This document shows, piece after piece, positions 16,066-23,716 of a stretch of DNA of 31,117 nt. The translations under genes were made by a program, and so were the position numbers. The notes under the pieces are model-generated. The model ran no database searches. It was not told where the DNA came from and worked only from the letters and a program-made list of their open reading frames with translations. Numbering within the stretch: position 1 is the stretch's first letter; every line of letters begins with the position of its first letter. The DNA is from Bacillota bacterium (GTDB lineage: Bacteria > Bacillota > Clostridia > Saccharofermentanales > DTU023), in contig JAEWFX010000056.1 of the NCBI GenBank assembly GCA_023388605.1, forward strand, positions 1-31,117, written 5' to 3'.

Positions 16066-17080
16066 GTTTAAAAATCATAGCATACCAATCTTTAGCTGAC
16101 TCTTCCTCCTCGAGCACAAATCCTACTTCAGTGAGTCTATCGATTACCTGACGGCGTTTACTGTCGATGATGCCCGAGACCAACAAACGCCCATCTTTTG
16201 CTAATTTTCGCTTGAATTCAGACGCTGTAGCGACGATGATATCAGCTACCAAATTGGCCGTTATGAGATCATATTTTTCTCGTTTTGTTTTGTCTAAAGT
16301 AGCGGTATAACAATCGATTTCCACCTGATTTTTCTGACAATTTTCAATAGCTACCTGTGTAGCTCTCTCATCGACATCCACCGCTTCGATAAGGAGATCA
16401 ACTTCTGCTCGTTTTGCTAGTTTTGCCATAGCGATAGCTAGGATGCCACTGCCGGTACCCAAATCTAAAACTTCAGAAAAATTATTCAAGTCGAAGGCAT
16501 CGATGAACTTGAGACATAGAGCAGTCGTCTCATGAGTACCAGTTCCGAACGCGCTGCCGGGATCGAGGTCGATCACAACTTCTTGGTCACTGGGGGTATA
16601 TTCCAACCAGCTCGGACAAATAACTAAGCGGTCAGTCAGATGGTTGATCTCATAATACTGTTTCCAATTGTCTGCCCAGTCTTCTTCGATCACCGCTTTT
16701 ATCTCACGCAGTTCACAAGCTGGCAGCGCCTGCAATTGTTCAGTGAGTATCTGTTTAAATTCGCCGAGACGAACCCATTTTTTGGGTACATCATCATAGA
16801 TCACCTCAGAATAGAGCATCTCACGGTTGATTCTCACCGGCAGATCATCGCTGAGCTCACCCACTTGTGCCGCAAAATAAGCCGTCACTTCTACACGTTC
16901 AGATAGATCTGAAAGAAAGTCGCGCACCATCACATCATCAGTCAAAGGTTCGGTAAATATTTCGGCAAATTCCTCGCGATCGACACTGGTCACACCTTCT
17001 GCACCCAGACCACTCAACATAAATGTCAGTAATTCTGCTTGTCCGTGCTCTGTGAAAAAATTAAATTCTATCCACTGCAT
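16040..17080 (-). CDS. prmA: Ribosomal protein L11 methyltransferase
   Basis: PrmA methylates lysines and the N-terminus of ribosomal protein L11 with S-adenosylmethionine. Family motifs are DLDPGSAFGTGTHETT (171-186), the AdoMet-binding motif EVLDLGTGSGILAIA (203-217) and ITANLVADII (273-282), where NLxA is the usual catalytic-site motif. At 346 residues it is somewhat longer than average, in the N-terminal substrate-binding domain. ATG 17080 has AGAGGTGA upstream. It is the first gene of the prmA-tmk-darA-holB-ricT operon; linkage of prmA to tmk differs from Bacillus, where prmA follows dnaJ. A TATAAT lies at 17104-17099 but lacks a good -35. Confidence 0.93.
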   Translation of the reverse strand: MQWIEFNFFTEHGQAELLTFMLSGLGAEGVTSVDREEFAEIFTEPLTDDVMVRDFLSDLSERVEVTAYFAAQVGELSDDLPVRINREMLYSEVIYDDVPKKWVRLGEFKQILTEQLQALPACELREIKAVIEEDWADNWKQYYEINHLTDRLVICPSWLEYTPSDQEVVIDLDPGSAFGTGTHETTALCLKFIDAFDLNNFSEVLDLGTGSGILAIAMAKLAKRAEVDLLIEAVDVDERATQVAIENCQKNQVEIDCYTATLDKTKREKYDLITANLVADIIVATASEFKRKLAKDGRLLVSGIIDSKRRQVIDRLTEVGFVLEEEESAKDWYAMIFKHGQDNQIK

Positions 17081-17096
17081 TTTTCACCTCTTTTAT

Positions 17097-17108
17097 GAAT
17101 TATAATTC
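17097..17108. repeat. Perfect 12-base palindrome between prmA and fprA
   Basis: GAATTATAATTC is perfectly palindromic and contains a TATAAT on each strand, upstream of both divergent genes. It may be a shared -10 region or simply AT-rich sequence. Confidence 0.3.
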
Positions 17109-17132
17109 GTTCCTCCCCGTACTGATAGCTTG

Positions 17133-17141
17133 TGCTAAAAT
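17133..17141 (+). promoter_or_regulatory. Candidate extended -10 promoter of fprA
   Basis: TGCTAAAAT is an extended -10 with five of six core matches. No good -35 is seen. It would give a leader of about 40 bases before the fprA ATG. Confidence 0.4.
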
Positions 17142-17189
17142 GCATATGGTATTTTAGAAACAATTTACATATATACTTTGGAGGCTTCA

Positions 17190-18407
17190 ATGAATTTTTA
17201 CCGTAATGTCAACAAGGATGTAATCTACGTCGGTGCCTGCGATCGTCGCACGGCTCGCTTTGAGAATATGTTCTTACTCCCCTGGGGTATTTCTTACAAT
17301 TCCTACCTGATAATCGATGGTGACAAAACCTGTCTGATGGATGGTGTAGATCAATCTATCGCTGAACGCTATGACCGCGACGTCGCTCAAGCTCTGGACG
17401 GTCGTCCCCTAGATTACTTCGTCGTACAGCACGTTGAGCCTGATCACTGCTCTACTATCAATAGCATTATGCGTCAACATCCTGAAACTAAGATGATCAT
17501 CACTCAACCAGGATTGAAATTGATGAAACAATTCTACGATGTTGATTATACAGATCGCGCCATAGTTGCTAAAGACGGTCTCAAAATAGAGCTTAATAAG
17601 CACACTTTAGAGTTTATTCTCGCACCCAATGTGCATTGGCCCGAAGTGATGATGACCTATGATCACTACGACAAAGCTCTCTACACTGCAGATGCATTCG
17701 GCTCCTTTAAAGCCCAAAACGGTCATCTATATGTAGATCAGGTCAACTATGAACGTGACTGGTTAAATGAAGCACGACGCTATTATTTTAATATTGTCGG
17801 CAAACAGGGCCCTCACGTCCAAAAATTATTCAAAAAGCTAGAAAAAGCAGGATTTGATATTGAAATGCTGTTGCCTCTGCACGGCTTGATCTTCCGCCGC
17901 AAAGAAGATGTTAAGATGATCATGGATCTCTACAATACCTGGTCGAACTATAAACCCGAAGAAGTCGGTGTCACCCTTGCCTGCGGATCCATGTACAACA
18001 ACACTATGGAAGCTATGGAATATCTAGCTAACTTCTTAGCAGATCGAGGTGTACCGAATATTGAACTTTACGATATTTCCGAACTGGATCGTTCTTTTGT
18101 AGTATCTGATCTATTCCGTTATTCGCACGCTGTATTCGGCTGCCCTACTTACAATACAGAATTATTTCCTCAGATGGATGCTCTCTTGCGTGATCTTATT
18201 GGCCTGAACTACAGCAACCGAAAAATCGCAATTTTAGAAAATCGTAGTTGGGGAGGACGTGCTCAGAAAATAGCTGAAGAAATTCTCGCCAAAGGTAATA
18301 ATCTAGATATCATCGCTACAGCAACTATGACGAGTACCATCCACAGCCATCAATTAGAAATACTCAGCGATCTAGCCGATAAGATTGTCGCTGATATGGG
18401 TCTCTAA
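17190..18407 (+). CDS. fprA: A-type flavoprotein (flavodiiron protein), FprA family
   Basis: Flavodiiron proteins reduce O2 to water (or NO to N2O), protecting anaerobes from oxygen. The N-terminal metallo-beta-lactamase-like domain carries the full set of diiron ligands: His81, Glu83, Asp85 and His86 in HVEPDHCS, His149 in NVHWPE, Asp168 in TADAFGS and His231 in LPLHGLIF. The flavodoxin domain (about 258-405) has the FMN phosphate loop CGSMYNNTMEAM. At 405 residues it has no rubredoxin or reductase extension, so it needs separate electron donors. ATG 17190 has TTGGAGG five bases upstream; an apparent TTG start at 17178 is part of that binding site. It is a single gene followed by a terminator, facing nifJ. 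Confidence 0.95.
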   Translation: MNFYRNVNKDVIYVGACDRRTARFENMFLLPWGISYNSYLIIDGDKTCLMDGVDQSIAERYDRDVAQALDGRPLDYFVVQHVEPDHCSTINSIMRQHPETKMIITQPGLKLMKQFYDVDYTDRAIVAKDGLKIELNKHTLEFILAPNVHWPEVMMTYDHYDKALYTADAFGSFKAQNGHLYVDQVNYERDWLNEARRYYFNIVGKQGPHVQKLFKKLEKAGFDIEMLLPLHGLIFRRKEDVKMIMDLYNTWSNYKPEEVGVTLACGSMYNNTMEAMEYLANFLADRGVPNIELYDISELDRSFVVSDLFRYSHAVFGCPTYNTELFPQMDALLRDLIGLNYSNRKIAILENRSWGGRAQKIAEEILAKGNNLDIIATATMTSTIHSHQLEILSDLADKIVADMGL

Positions 18408-18425
18408 AGATAACAAGTTTGAATT

Positions 18426-18452
18426 AAGGATCACCGATGGGTGATCCTTTTT
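18426..18452 (+). terminator. Rho-independent terminator of fprA
   Basis: A perfect 10-base-pair stem (18426-18435 with 18440-18449), a GATG loop and a run of five T (18448-18452), starting 18 bases after the fprA stop. Confidence 0.9.
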
Positions 18453-18459
18453 AAATAAG

Positions 18460-18489
18460 AAAAGAGCCACCCGATCGGATGGCTCTTTT
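18460..18489 (-). terminator. Terminator of nifJ, symmetric enough to act on both strands
   Basis: AAAAGAGCCA (18460-18469) pairs perfectly with 18480-18489. On the minus strand it is followed by TTTTCTTATTT, fitting termination of nifJ 23 bases after its stop. On the plus strand TTTTAATTTTG follows, so it may back up the fprA terminator. Confidence 0.85.
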
Positions 18490-18512
18490 AATTTTGTAGC
18501 AAATCTCAAAGA

Positions 18513-21500
18513 TTAATATTCAGCTGCCTGCATACGCAGATAGTTGTGATATCTCTCATCAGCTGCTTTAGCGGCTGCTTCGAAAATCATATCGACCTTC
18601 TCTTGAGGATACTTACGCAACAGAGCAGAATAACGAACCTCTTTTTCGACAAACTCTTTGTAAGGACGTTTCGGCTCTTTAGAAGTGAGTTTGAAGGGAT
18701 TCTTACCCTTTTCTTTGAGAGCAGGATTGTAGTTGTAAAGATGCCAGTAACCACATTCAACTGCGTCTTTCTCACGGGTCTGTGAAACAGTCAATCCGCC
18801 TTTGATACCATGTGAGATACAAGGTGCATAGGCGATGACCAGTGAAGGACCGGGCCAGGCTTCTGCTTCAGCGATGGTCTTGAGAGCATGAGCTTGGTTA
18901 GCACCCATGGCGATCTGAGCAACATAGACATATCCATATGTCATGGCCATGGCACCGAGGTCTTTCTTCTTGATAGCCTTACCACCGGCAGCGAACTGAG
19001 CGATAGCACCGATTGGAGTTGACTTCGATGATTGACCACCAGTATTGGAATATACCTCAGTGTCGAGGACTAAGACATTGATGTCTTCACCAGTTGCTAG
19101 TACGTGGTCGAGACCACCATAACCGATATCGTAAGCCCAACCGTCACCACCGAAGATCCAAGATGAACGCTTCATCAGATAGTCTTTGAGCTCTAAGATG
19201 TCGTCGACTAATTTCTTAGCTTCAGCATCACCTTCGAAACTTTCTAGAGCACTGATCAGATTATCGGTCAGCTTACGTTGGTTCTCACCTTTTTCATATT
19301 CAGCTAACCAAGGTTGCAATGCTTCGGTGACTGCTGAGTTAGGAACTAATTCTGCGAGCTGATTGAGTTTAGCAGTGGCACGAGAGCGGATTTGCTTAGC
19401 ACCTAAGTGCATACCTAAACCGTGTTCAGCAGCATCTTCGAACAAGGAGTTTGCCCAGGTAGGACCATGACCCTCAGCATCAGTGGTATACGGAGTTGAA
19501 GGTGATGAGCCACCGTAGATAGATGAGCAACCAGTAGCGTTGGAGATCTGCATGCGATCGCCGAACAACTGAGTGATCAGCTTGACATAAGGAGTCTCAC
19601 CACAACCAGCACAAGCACCGGAGAATTGGAACAGAGGTTCTTCGAACTGTGAACCCTTGACGGTATTCTTGTTCATCGGATTCTCTTTTTTGCTCAAGGT
19701 CAGTGCATATTCCCAGTTGTCTACTTCGTCCATATGATCGGCGATGGGCTCCATCAACAGAGCTTTGCCAGGAGCAGGACAGACATTGGCACAAGATCCA
19801 CAACCAGTACAGTCGAGAGCTGAGATCTGGATGCGATATTGGTATTGATTGTAGGGTTTAGTACCTTCTTTGGTCACGAAGCCTTCTGGAGCATTGGCTG
19901 CTTCTTCTTCGTTGAGCAAGAAAGGTCTGATAACAGCGTGAGGACAGACAAATGAACATTGGTTACATTGAATACATTTGTCAGCTTGCCAGGCAGGTAC
20001 ATTGACCGCTATACCACGTTTTTCATAAGCGGTTGTACCTTGAGGTAGAGTACCGTCAGCACGATCTGCGAAGGCTGATACGGGAAGAGTGTCACCCTTC
20101 ATAGCGTTCATGACATCGACGACGTTGTTGACGAACTCCGTGGCTTCACGCACAGGTAATTTAGTGTCTTCTGCATGCTTCCAGCTCTCAGGCACTTCCA
20201 CCTTATGAACTTTTTCGATACCAGCATCGACGGCTGCGTAGTTCATCTTGACGATGTCTTCACCCTTGGCGCCGTAGGATTTAACGATCTGCTCTTTCAT
20301 ATATTTGACAGCTTCTTCTACAGGGATTACCTGAGCGATCTTGAAGAAGGCAGCTTGGCAAATAGTATTGATACGAGAGCCTAATCCGATTTCGAAGGCT
20401 GTATCGACAGCGTTGATGGTATAGAAATTGATGTCGTTCTCAGCGATGAAGCGCTTCATCTGACCAGGTAAATTCTCGTCTAATTCCTGATCATTCCACT
20501 GAGTATTCAGCAGGAAGCTACCGCCTTTACGCAGAGGACTGAGCATATCGTACTTGTCTACATAACTCTGGTTGTGGCAGGCGATGAAATTGGCCTTATC
20601 TACTAAATATGGAGATCTGATCGGTGAATGACCGAAACGCAAATCTGAGATGGTGACACCACCAGATTTCTTGGAGTCATATGAGAAGTATGCTTGAGCA
20701 TACATCGGAGTATGGTCACCGATGATCTTGATCGAGTTCTTGTTAGCACCGACAGTACCGTCTGAACCCAAACCCCAGAAACGAGCAGCGATGGTCTTCT
20801 CATCAGCTACGTCGATGGTCTCATCGATCGGCAATGACAGATGAGTTAAATCGTCGACGATACCGATGGTGAAATCATGGCGAGGATTCTCGGCTTGCAA
20901 GTGTTTGTAGACAGCGTTGATCTGATCAGGAGTAGTGTCCTTTGAACCTAGACCATAGCGTCCACCGACGATGACGGGAGCATTCTCAACGTTTTTGTAA
21001 GCGTTGACTACATCTAAGTATAGAGGCTCACCTGCAGCACCAGATTCTTTGGTGCGATCGAGCACTGCGATCTTCTTGACTGACTTCGGCATAGCGGTCA
21101 GGAAATGTTCGATGGAGAAAGGACGATAGAGGTGGACATTCAACACACCGACTTTACGACCTTTTTTGTTCAAGTAATCGACAGTTTCCTTACAGGTATC
21201 GACCACAGAACCCATGCAGATGATGACTTCTTCTGCATCTTCAGCACCGTAGTAATTGAAGAGACGATAGTCACGACCAGTGATCTTGCTGACCTCTGCC
21301 ATGTACTCCTCGACTACACCGACGATGTTGACATAGTAAGGGTTGGAGGCTTCGCGTGACTGGAAGAAGATGTCGGGATTCTGAGCAGAACCACGCAACA
21401 CGGGAGCATTGGGAGACAGACCACGCTTACGGAAAGCATTGACTGCATCCATATCTACCAAATCTTTGATCTCATCATAATCGAGCAATTCGATCTTTGA

Positions 21501-22046
21501 GATCTCATGTGAAGTTCTGAAACCATCGAAGAAATGTACGAAAGGCACACGACCTTTAATGGTGGATAAATGAGCTACAGCAGCGATGTCATGAGCTTCT
21601 TGAACGCTTGAAGACGCGAGCATAGCAAAACCAGTTTGACGGCAAGCCATGACGTCTGAGTGATCGCCGAAAATCGACAGGGCGTGCGAAGCGATAGCAC
21701 GTGCTGAGACGTGGAAGACGCAGGGCAGTAACTCACCGGCGATTTTATACATGTTGGGGATCATCAAGAGCAGACCCTGTGAAGCAGTATAGGTAGTAGT
21801 TAGAGCACCAGTATTCAATGAACCGTGGACTACACCAGCTGCACCAGCTTCTGATTGCATCTCGATAACATTAACAGTTTGACCGAAAATATTCTTGCGG
21901 CCTTCTTGAGACCACTTATCGACATAGTCGGCCATGGGTGATGATGGTGTAATAGGGTAAATACCGGCAACTTCTGAGAATGCATACGAAGTGTATGCAG
22001 CTGCCATATTACCGTCCATCGTGACGAATTTTTTCTCTTTAGACAT
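18513..22046 (-). CDS. nifJ: Pyruvate:ferredoxin (flavodoxin) oxidoreductase
   Basis: The enzyme splits pyruvate to acetyl-CoA and CO2 and reduces ferredoxin, the central step of clostridial-type fermentation. It is a single 1177-residue chain, the usual length for the fused homodimeric form. In order: the N-terminal domain with GIYPITPSSPMADY (about 29-42), the beta domain, two [4Fe-4S] motifs CIQCNQCSFVCP (near 690) and CTGCGSCANVCP (near 744), the CAGCGETPY segment near 811 that contributes a cysteine for the proximal cluster, and the thiamine diphosphate site with GGDGWAYDIGYGGLDH and NTGGQSS (about 965-1000). ATG 22046 has GGAG upstream. A strong promoter overlapped by a palindrome lies about 100 bases upstream. 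The strict motif conservation suggests a functional, well expressed gene. Confidence 0.98.
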   Translation of the reverse strand: MSKEKKFVTMDGNMAAAYTSYAFSEVAGIYPITPSSPMADYVDKWSQEGRKNIFGQTVNVIEMQSEAGAAGVVHGSLNTGALTTTYTASQGLLLMIPNMYKIAGELLPCVFHVSARAIASHALSIFGDHSDVMACRQTGFAMLASSSVQEAHDIAAVAHLSTIKGRVPFVHFFDGFRTSHEISKIELLDYDEIKDLVDMDAVNAFRKRGLSPNAPVLRGSAQNPDIFFQSREASNPYYVNIVGVVEEYMAEVSKITGRDYRLFNYYGAEDAEEVIICMGSVVDTCKETVDYLNKKGRKVGVLNVHLYRPFSIEHFLTAMPKSVKKIAVLDRTKESGAAGEPLYLDVVNAYKNVENAPVIVGGRYGLGSKDTTPDQINAVYKHLQAENPRHDFTIGIVDDLTHLSLPIDETIDVADEKTIAARFWGLGSDGTVGANKNSIKIIGDHTPMYAQAYFSYDSKKSGGVTISDLRFGHSPIRSPYLVDKANFIACHNQSYVDKYDMLSPLRKGGSFLLNTQWNDQELDENLPGQMKRFIAENDINFYTINAVDTAFEIGLGSRINTICQAAFFKIAQVIPVEEAVKYMKEQIVKSYGAKGEDIVKMNYAAVDAGIEKVHKVEVPESWKHAEDTKLPVREATEFVNNVVDVMNAMKGDTLPVSAFADRADGTLPQGTTAYEKRGIAVNVPAWQADKCIQCNQCSFVCPHAVIRPFLLNEEEAANAPEGFVTKEGTKPYNQYQYRIQISALDCTGCGSCANVCPAPGKALLMEPIADHMDEVDNWEYALTLSKKENPMNKNTVKGSQFEEPLFQFSGACAGCGETPYVKLITQLFGDRMQISNATGCSSIYGGSSPSTPYTTDAEGHGPTWANSLFEDAAEHGLGMHLGAKQIRSRATAKLNQLAELVPNSAVTEALQPWLAEYEKGENQRKLTDNLISALESFEGDAEAKKLVDDILELKDYLMKRSSWIFGGDGWAYDIGYGGLDHVLATGEDINVLVLDTEVYSNTGGQSSKSTPIGAIAQFAAGGKAIKKKDLGAMAMTYGYVYVAQIAMGANQAHALKTIAEAEAWPGPSLVIAYAPCISHGIKGGLTVSQTREKDAVECGYWHLYNYNPALKEKGKNPFKLTSKEPKRPYKEFVEKEVRYSALLRKYPQEKVDMIFEAAAKAADERYHNYLRMQAAEY

Positions 22047-22099
22047 TGCACTCTCCTTACAATTTTTGTCTAACTTATCTCCGAAATTCTTACTTGGAG

Positions 22100-22115
22100 A
22101 ATAACATTTGTTATT
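22100..22115. repeat. Perfect inverted repeat in the nifJ leader
   Basis: AATAACA and TGTTATT flank a two-base TT centre, about 25-40 bases downstream of the predicted nifJ transcription start. It could be an operator half of the pair with 22123-22149 or an RNA hairpin. Confidence 0.45.
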
Positions 22116-22122
22116 GGTCTAA

Positions 22123-22149
22123 GATGTAAGTAAATTACTAACTTACATC
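22123..22149. promoter_or_regulatory. Operator-like palindrome overlapping the nifJ -10 and start site
   Basis: GATGTAAGT (22123-22131) and ACTTACATC (22141-22149) are perfect nine-base inverted copies spaced by nine bases. It covers the last bases of the -10 and the predicted start point near 22140, where a bound repressor would block polymerase. The half site is not a Rex or LexA consensus that I recognise. Confidence 0.55.
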
Positions 22150-22176
22150 ATATTCTAACATCTTTACCGCGGTCAA
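22147..22176 (-). promoter_or_regulatory. Sigma-A-like promoter of nifJ
   Basis: On the minus strand, TTGACC (22176-22171) and TATGAT (22152-22147) are 18 bases apart; each has five of six consensus matches. The leader to the nifJ ATG would be about 95 bases. Confidence 0.65.
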
Positions 22177-22503
22177 TATAAAAGAATAAAAAAAGCCCGC
22201 AAGCAATTTCAGTGCTAATAATATACCCACCAGAAAACATTAACTGTGATCCAAATCTCATTTTTTAGTTTTTTATTTAGATTTTTATGAACCATATATT
22301 AATAAGATTTTGTTTTTTGTAACGCAAGTTATGCTGATTTCACAAGTTTAGTTGACAAATTGTACATTGTCTAACGTTGAAGCGCTCAACTTTTCGCATT
22401 TGCTTTTGATTAGCACTCGGATATTAATCGACCAGAAGTCAAACAAATTTGAGGACTGATGCAAAGGCGATAAAAGTGTTGGGAAATACAAAGGAGATTA
22501 AAT

Positions 22504-23571
22504 ATGAACAAAACAAAAAATTCTTTTTGGCAACGTCATTTCGTGACCGAAGCTGGTTGCAACTTATCTTGGGGCGCAGTGATCGCTGGCGTAGTTACTT
22601 TCTTCGCCGTATTTATGATGTTCTCACTGATCACTTCTGCCATCGGTTTTGGTGTCTTGTCCCCGACCTCTGACAACCCTCTTAGTGGTGTGGGTACTGG
22701 TGTCGTCATCTGGACTGTCATCACCTTGATTGTTTCACTGTTTGCTGGTGGTTTTGTCTCAGGTTTAGCAGCTCGCAAAACTGGTATGTTACACGGTTTC
22801 CTGACCTGGTCACTCTCGATGATCCTTCTCTTCGTCATGATCACTTCTACTCTGTTCAGCGCAGTTGGTGCTCTCGGACGTGTGGTCGGCGGTACTATCG
22901 GCTTCGTCGGTAAAGCTGCTGGCAACGTAACCTCCAAAGTCGCTGAAGTTGCCTCAGAAGGTCTGTCTTCTCTGGGAGATGAAATATCTCAACAGATCGG
23001 CGATGTCGATACCACTGAATTAAAAGCTCAGATGCAAGATATCCTGCGCGATACCGATACTCCCGAATTACAACCTGAGTATATCGATGGTCAGATGAAG
23101 AGTGCTCGCGAAGAATTAGTTCAAGCTGCTAAGGACATCGCTGTCAATCCTGGCAACGCAGAAAGCATCCTCGACGAATTAGGTCAATCACTGACTGCTC
23201 GTGTCGACAACATCGCTAAATCTGCCGATAAAGAAGCTCTGAAATCAGCCGTAGCTAAGAACACTGAACTCTCACAAGAGGAAGCTGATCAAGCTGTCGA
23301 AAATCTGCACACCCAGATCAACAAAGCTGCTGAAGAAGCAAAAGTACAAATCGAGAACGGCAAAAAAGCCTTAGCCGAAGCTCAAAAACAAGCACAAGAA
23401 ACCCTCAATCAGACTGTGGATCAAGCTCGTGAGTACGCTGAGAGCGCAAGCAACACCGTCTCTACTGCTTCCATCCTCCTCTTCATCGGTCTGCTCTTAG
23501 GCATGGTCTTGACCGCTTTTGCTGGCTATGTCGGCTCGAAAAAAGTTGAAGGCACTGTCGTACAAGAATAA
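22504..23571 (+). CDS. Four-helix membrane protein with a long coiled-coil insert, function unknown
   Basis: A 355-residue protein with three membrane helices at about 24-50, 66-90 and 96-122, a long polar, Ala/Glu/Lys-rich helical stretch (about 140-310) and a fourth helix at about 318-343. The opening LSWGAVIAG and the AGGFVSGLAARK and MLHGFLTWSLS segments resemble a widespread family of small membrane proteins that start with a WGA motif and carry GG-x-x-(A/S)-G before helix 3. I know no established function for it. The insert has few aromatic residues and heptad-like Ala/Leu spacing, suggesting a coiled coil. ATG 22504 has AAAGGAG seven bases upstream. Codons favour C-ending forms (ATC, GTC, TTC), as in highly expressed genes. 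It is monocistronic, followed by a hairpin. Confidence 0.8.
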   Translation: MNKTKNSFWQRHFVTEAGCNLSWGAVIAGVVTFFAVFMMFSLITSAIGFGVLSPTSDNPLSGVGTGVVIWTVITLIVSLFAGGFVSGLAARKTGMLHGFLTWSLSMILLFVMITSTLFSAVGALGRVVGGTIGFVGKAAGNVTSKVAEVASEGLSSLGDEISQQIGDVDTTELKAQMQDILRDTDTPELQPEYIDGQMKSAREELVQAAKDIAVNPGNAESILDELGQSLTARVDNIAKSADKEALKSAVAKNTELSQEEADQAVENLHTQINKAAEEAKVQIENGKKALAEAQKQAQETLNQTVDQAREYAESASNTVSTASILLFIGLLLGMVLTAFAGYVGSKKVEGTVVQE

Positions 23572-23624
23572 TTACTAGCTATAAAAAATAATAGTTCGGT
23601 ATTGACCGAAACATAACCAACACG

Positions 23625-23655
23625 AGTCCGTCGAAATAATTCGGCGGACTTTCTA
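23625..23655 (+). terminator. Probable terminator after the 22504 gene
   Basis: An 11-base-pair stem with one G-T wobble (23625-23635 with 23640-23650) around an ATAA loop, followed by a short TTTCT run. A smaller six-base hairpin (23595-23610) precedes it. The T tract is weak. Confidence 0.65.
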
Positions 23656-23662
23656 TATGGTA

Positions 23663-23689
23663 TTGAAAAAATATTGAATTAAATATAAT
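23663..23689 (+). promoter_or_regulatory. Candidate promoter of the LPXTG protein gene
   Basis: TTGAAA (23663-23668) and a perfect TATAAT (23684-23689), with a short 15-base spacer. The expected start near 23697 gives a leader of about 20 bases. Confidence 0.5.
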
Positions 23690-23716
23690 AAGAGTATACT
23701 TATGTCTTAGGGGTTA

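Larger units (their letters stand above)
22047..22503. other. AT-rich 457-base intergenic region between nifJ and the divergent membrane protein gene
   Basis: The left third holds the nifJ leader, two inverted repeats and the nifJ promoter. The rest (22177-22503) is AT-rich, has no credible ORF and no RNA fold I recognise. It contains a perfect TTGACA at 22352-22357 on the plus strand without a good -10 at normal distance, a 15-base inverted repeat at 22376-22390 (GTTGA, AGCGC, TCAAC), and a CIRCE-like half site at 22410-22418. The promoter of the plus-strand gene is not identified. Confidence 0.7.

Noticed and set aside
22352..22380. TTGACA at 22352-22357 as the promoter of the 22504 gene
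   Set aside because: No -10-like hexamer lies 15-19 bases downstream; TAACGT at 14 bases is a poor match.
22177..22503. Riboswitch or structured RNA before the 22504 gene
   Set aside because: AT-rich with only small inverted repeats; I could not match it to any riboswitch core, and no terminator/antiterminator pair is visible.
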